From positions 1 through 7,114 of the forward strand of contig JACRAG010000574.1 of assembly GCA_016213455.1 (NCBI GenBank): 7,114 bases of DNA, read 5' to 3'. Both the position numbers and the translations under genes were made by a program. Positions 4,703-7,114 of this stretch are shown one piece after another. The DNA is from Anaerolineae bacterium. GTDB taxonomy: Bacteria > Chloroflexota > Anaerolineae > Anaerolineales > Anaerolineaceae. The notes beneath the pieces are model-generated. The model was given only the letters and a program-made list of their open reading frames with translations. It was not told the origin of the DNA and made no database searches. Positions within the stretch are counted from its first letter, which is position 1; each line of letters starts with the position of its first letter.

Positions 4703-6850
4703 ATGGCGCGGATAATCTCCAGAATTGCTACGGGGTTTGTCATCCTGGCGATCTTTTTGACCAACGCCGCCGGTTTTGAGCCGGCCCAGGCTGCCGGTGA
4801 ATTGGCAATTTACGCCGACGGGCTGGCCTCGGGTTGGGCGGACTGGTCGTGGAACACAGCGGTCAACCTCTCCAGCACGGCGACGGTCAAAAGCGGGACG
4901 CATTCCCTGTCGGCGCAGATCACGGCAGCCTGGGGGGCGCTTTACCTGCACGCCAACCCGGCAATCAACCTGACCGGCTATGACCGGCTGCGGTTTTGGG
5001 TGCACGGCGGCAGCGCCGGTGGACAGCAGCTCCGCGTGGTGGCCAACGGCAGCGGCGACGGTTATCCCCTGACGCTGACTGCCAACCAGTGGACGCAGGT
5101 GACCCTCTCACTGGCGGATTTGGGCAGCCCGGCTACATTGAGCGACCTGTACTGGCAGGACGCCACGGGCGCCGTCAAGCCGGTATTCTACCTGGATCAG
5201 ATCGAACTGCTGCCTTCGAGCGGGGTTGTCACGCCCACGCCGCCGCCCGGCAGCGGCCCGGCGCTGACGGTCAACACCGCCGCGGGTCACAAGCCGATCA
5301 GCCCGGACATTTATGGCATGAATTACGCCAGCGAAGCGCTGGCGAACGAGTTGGATTTGCCCGTGCGGCGCTGGGGCGGAAATTCGACCTCGCGCTACAA
5401 CTGGCAGGTGGATGGAACTAACGCCGGTTTTGACTGGTACTTTGAGAACGTCCCCGCCGACAACCCCGATACCTCGCAACTGCCCGACAATTCCTCTGCC
5501 GACCGTTTCATCCAACAGGACCAGCGCACCGGTACACAGACGCTGATGACGGTGCCGATGATCGGTTTTGTGGCCAAAAGCCGCAAGGAAAACCATCCTT
5601 ACGACTGTGGTTTCAAGGTCAGCAAGTACGGCGCGCAGCAGGACACGGACTGGCAGTGGGACCCGGACTGTGGCAACGGCGTGACCGGCGGAGGCCAGGA
5701 CATCACCGGAAACGATCCACTGGACACCAGCGTGGCGGTCGGGCCGGCCTTTGTGACCAGCTGGATCAACCATCTCAAATCGCGTTTCGGCACAGCCGAC
5801 AGCGGCGGGGTGCGCTACTACAACCTGGACAACGAGCCGATGCTGTGGAATTCGACGCACCGCGACGTGCACCCCAACCCGGTCACCTATGACGAGCTGC
5901 GCGACCGTACCTACGCGTATGCCGCGGCGGTCAAAGCAGCCGACCCGGCGGCACTCACCCTGGGTCCGGTGTTATGGGGCTGGTGTGCCTATTTCTACTC
6001 GGCGGCTGACGGCTGCGCCGCGGGCGCGGACCGCGCGGCGCACGGCAATGTGGATTTCGTGCCCTGGTACCTGGCGCAGATGAAAGCCTACGAGACGGCT
6101 CACGGCGTGCGCATTCTGGACTACCTGGATTTGCACATCTACCCGCAGGGCGAGAGCGTGGCGCTCAAGCCGGCGGGCAGCGCAGCCACGCAGGCGCTGC
6201 GCTTGCGTTCCACGCGCGCCCTGTGGGACCCGACGTATGTGGACGAGAGCTGGATTGGACAACCGGTGAAGTTGATTGGGCGCATGAAGGATTGGGTGAA
6301 CAGCCAGTATCCCGGCACCAAACTGGCGATCACCGAATACAACTGGGGCGCGCCGGAGCACATCAACGGGGCGCTGGCGCAGGCGGATGTGCTGGGCATC
6401 TTCGGTCGAGAAGGGCTGGACCTGGCGACGTTGTGGGCGCCGCCCGCGGCAAACCAGCCGCTGGCGTATGCGTTTCGCATGTACCGCAACGTGGATGGGG
6501 CGGGCGGCAGGTTTGGCAGCACCAGCGTTTCGGCGGTCAGCGGTGACCAGGGGCAGCTGGCAGTGTATGCCGCGCTGCGCCCGGACCAGACGCTGACGGT
6601 CATGGTGATCAACAAAACCGGCGGTGCGCTGACCAGCGCGTTAAGCCTGAGTGGATTTTCGCCGGCTTTCTCAGCCCAGGTGTACCGCTACAGCGCGGCG
6701 AACCTGAACGCCATCGTCGAGCAGCCTGCGCAGTCCGTTTCACCGACCGGGTTCACCGCCACCTACCCGGCCAATTCGGTCACCCTGCTGGTCATCCCAA
6801 CCGGGATTCCGCTGGACAAACACATCTATATTCCGGCTGTGCGGCGCTGA
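4703..6850 (+). CDS. Secreted GH44 endo-beta-1,4-glucanase/xyloglucanase
   Basis: A 715-residue exported enzyme. The ATG at 4703 is preferred over an upstream in-frame TTG at 4589 because GAAAGG (4691-4696) lies six bases before it and a clean signal peptide follows: basic start, hydrophobic core about 8-23, probable cleavage after AQA (28-30). Residues about 33-172 form a beta-rich, Trp-containing module (WADWSW, LRFWVHGG) that looks carbohydrate-binding but fits no CBM family I can name. A Thr/Pro linker, TPTPPPGSG, starts at 177. The GH44 domain follows, with IYGMNYAS and RRWGGNSTSRYNW (222-234). Glu378 in DNEP is the expected acid/base and Glu545 in TEYNWG the nucleophile; their spacing of 167 is close to the 173 in Clostridium thermocellum Cel44A. 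About 620-705 is a terminal beta-sandwich, then HIYIPAVRR. GH44 enzymes are retaining and cut cellulose, mixed-linkage glucan or xyloglucan. The family call is firm; the preferred polymer is not. Confidence 0.92.
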   Translation: MARIISRIATGFVILAIFLTNAAGFEPAQAAGELAIYADGLASGWADWSWNTAVNLSSTATVKSGTHSLSAQITAAWGALYLHANPAINLTGYDRLRFWVHGGSAGGQQLRVVANGSGDGYPLTLTANQWTQVTLSLADLGSPATLSDLYWQDATGAVKPVFYLDQIELLPSSGVVTPTPPPGSGPALTVNTAAGHKPISPDIYGMNYASEALANELDLPVRRWGGNSTSRYNWQVDGTNAGFDWYFENVPADNPDTSQLPDNSSADRFIQQDQRTGTQTLMTVPMIGFVAKSRKENHPYDCGFKVSKYGAQQDTDWQWDPDCGNGVTGGGQDITGNDPLDTSVAVGPAFVTSWINHLKSRFGTADSGGVRYYNLDNEPMLWNSTHRDVHPNPVTYDELRDRTYAYAAAVKAADPAALTLGPVLWGWCAYFYSAADGCAAGADRAAHGNVDFVPWYLAQMKAYETAHGVRILDYLDLHIYPQGESVALKPAGSAATQALRLRSTRALWDPTYVDESWIGQPVKLIGRMKDWVNSQYPGTKLAITEYNWGAPEHINGALAQADVLGIFGREGLDLATLWAPPAANQPLAYAFRMYRNVDGAGGRFGSTSVSAVSGDQGQLAVYAALRPDQTLTVMVINKTGGALTSALSLSGFSPAFSAQVYRYSAANLNAIVEQPAQSVSPTGFTATYPANSVTLLVIPTGIPLDKHIYIPAVRR

Positions 6851-6864
6851 TTCAGCCGGCGATG

Positions 6865-6907
6865 AAAACCAGCCCTGACCGGAAGGCCAGGGCTGGGGTT
6901 TTATTTT
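6865..6907 (+). terminator. Intrinsic terminator of the GH44 gene
   Basis: CCAGCCCTG (6869-6877) pairs perfectly with CAGGGCTGG (6888-6896). Inside, CC (6879-6880) pairs with GG (6885-6886) around a GGAA tetraloop, with one mismatch. The stem is followed by GGTTTTATTTT (6897-6907). AAAA (6865-6868) precedes the left arm, so the structure could also stop transcription from the opposite strand. It begins 14 bases after the GH44 stop codon, a typical position. Confidence 0.9.
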
Positions 6908-6917
6908 CGCGTGCCAA

Positions 6918-6932
6918 CCGTCCGGCGGACGG
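6918..6932. repeat. Short GC-rich inverted repeat
   Basis: CCGTCC (6918-6923) and GGACGG (6927-6932) are exact reverse complements with a GGC centre. It lies just beyond the main terminator. No T run follows directly, so it is unlikely to be a second terminator and may be only a chance GC-rich hairpin. Confidence 0.3.
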
Positions 6933-7063
6933 CATGGATGATCTTTACGGCAATGAAACTGGGGCGGAGCGACACAAGGAAAGGTTGAAGCCGGCCTATT
7001 TGGGGCGAGGTGTGGGTGTTCTGAATCAACTGGCAACGCAGGTATGGTGTGAGGCCCAATCAG

Positions 7064-7109
7064 CGAGTGCACTCGATAATACAGCCGGTTCCTTCCTGGA
7101 ATGAATTCC
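7064..7109. promoter_or_regulatory. Pair of short palindromes near the window edge
   Basis: CGAGTGCACTCG (7064-7075) is a perfect 12-base palindrome, and GGAAT-GA-ATTCC (7098-7109) is a near-palindrome 22 bases further on. GATAAT (7075-7080), five of six matches to a -10 box, sits between them, though no -35 box is evident. This could be the operator-promoter region of a gene starting beyond the window. The rest of the stretch from 6933 shows no convincing gene or RNA. Confidence 0.3.
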
Positions 7110-7114
7110 TATGA

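Noticed and set aside
5108..5872. Antisense open frame of 254 codons inside the GH44 gene
   Set aside because: It is opposite the conserved GH44 catalytic domain and looks like a GC-driven shadow frame.
440..6850. A defence, toxin-antitoxin or biosynthetic system
   Set aside because: The three genes are two carbohydrate enzymes and a generic acetyltransferase in separate transcription units; nothing indicates a joint system of that kind.
6862..7104. 80-codon frame after the GH44 gene
   Set aside because: Its first codons lie inside the intrinsic terminator, it has no ribosome binding site, and its composition is not protein-like.
1..7114. CRISPR array, tRNA or rRNA genes, insertion sequence or phage features
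   Set aside because: No regularly spaced repeats, cloverleaf structure, rRNA-like stretch, transposase or terminal inverted repeats were seen on either strand.

Overview
The window looks like bacterial chromosome from the Chloroflexota, most likely an Anaerolineae-type lineage. This rests on protein style rather than any marker gene: a secreted glycanase with a Thr/Pro linker and a short C-terminal tail ending in HIYIPAVRR, moderate to high GC, and a G/C-run palindromic repeat in an intergenic gap. The assignment is an inference, at about even odds or slightly better. Only three genes are convincing, all on the + strand. The other long reading frames, including long antisense ones, are shadows.

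Layout. Positions 1-439 are non-coding. They hold a palindromic G/C-run repeat (21-56), a plausible sigma70-type promoter (179-206) inside a larger inverted repeat, and a long leader with two exactly repeated short words. Positions 440-3889 encode a 1149-residue cytoplasmic protein that resembles an unusually long member of the GH94-like (clan GH-Q) inverting phosphorylases. A 232-base gap follows, with a weak terminator-like structure and a striking nested hairpin. Positions 4122-4592 encode a GNAT-family N-acetyltransferase. A short gap with an exact TATAAT box leads to 4703-6850, a secreted glycoside hydrolase of family 44 with an N-terminal carbohydrate-binding-like module. A strong intrinsic terminator (6865-6907) closes the gene. 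The last 200 bases are non-coding and contain two short palindromes near the window edge.

How the genes may work together. The GH44 enzyme would cut beta-1,4-glucan or xyloglucan outside the cell. The phosphorylase has no signal peptide and would split imported beta-gluco-oligosaccharides with phosphate, giving a sugar 1-phosphate and saving ATP. This two-stage glucan use is an inference from two neighbouring carbohydrate enzymes. No transporter or sugar regulator lies in the window, and the genes appear to be separate transcription units. The GNAT between them has no evident link to sugar use.

The item most worth following up is the long phosphorylase, whose substrate cannot be read from sequence. 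Next are the unassigned binding module and C-terminal tail of the GH44 protein, and the nested hairpin ahead of the acetyltransferase.
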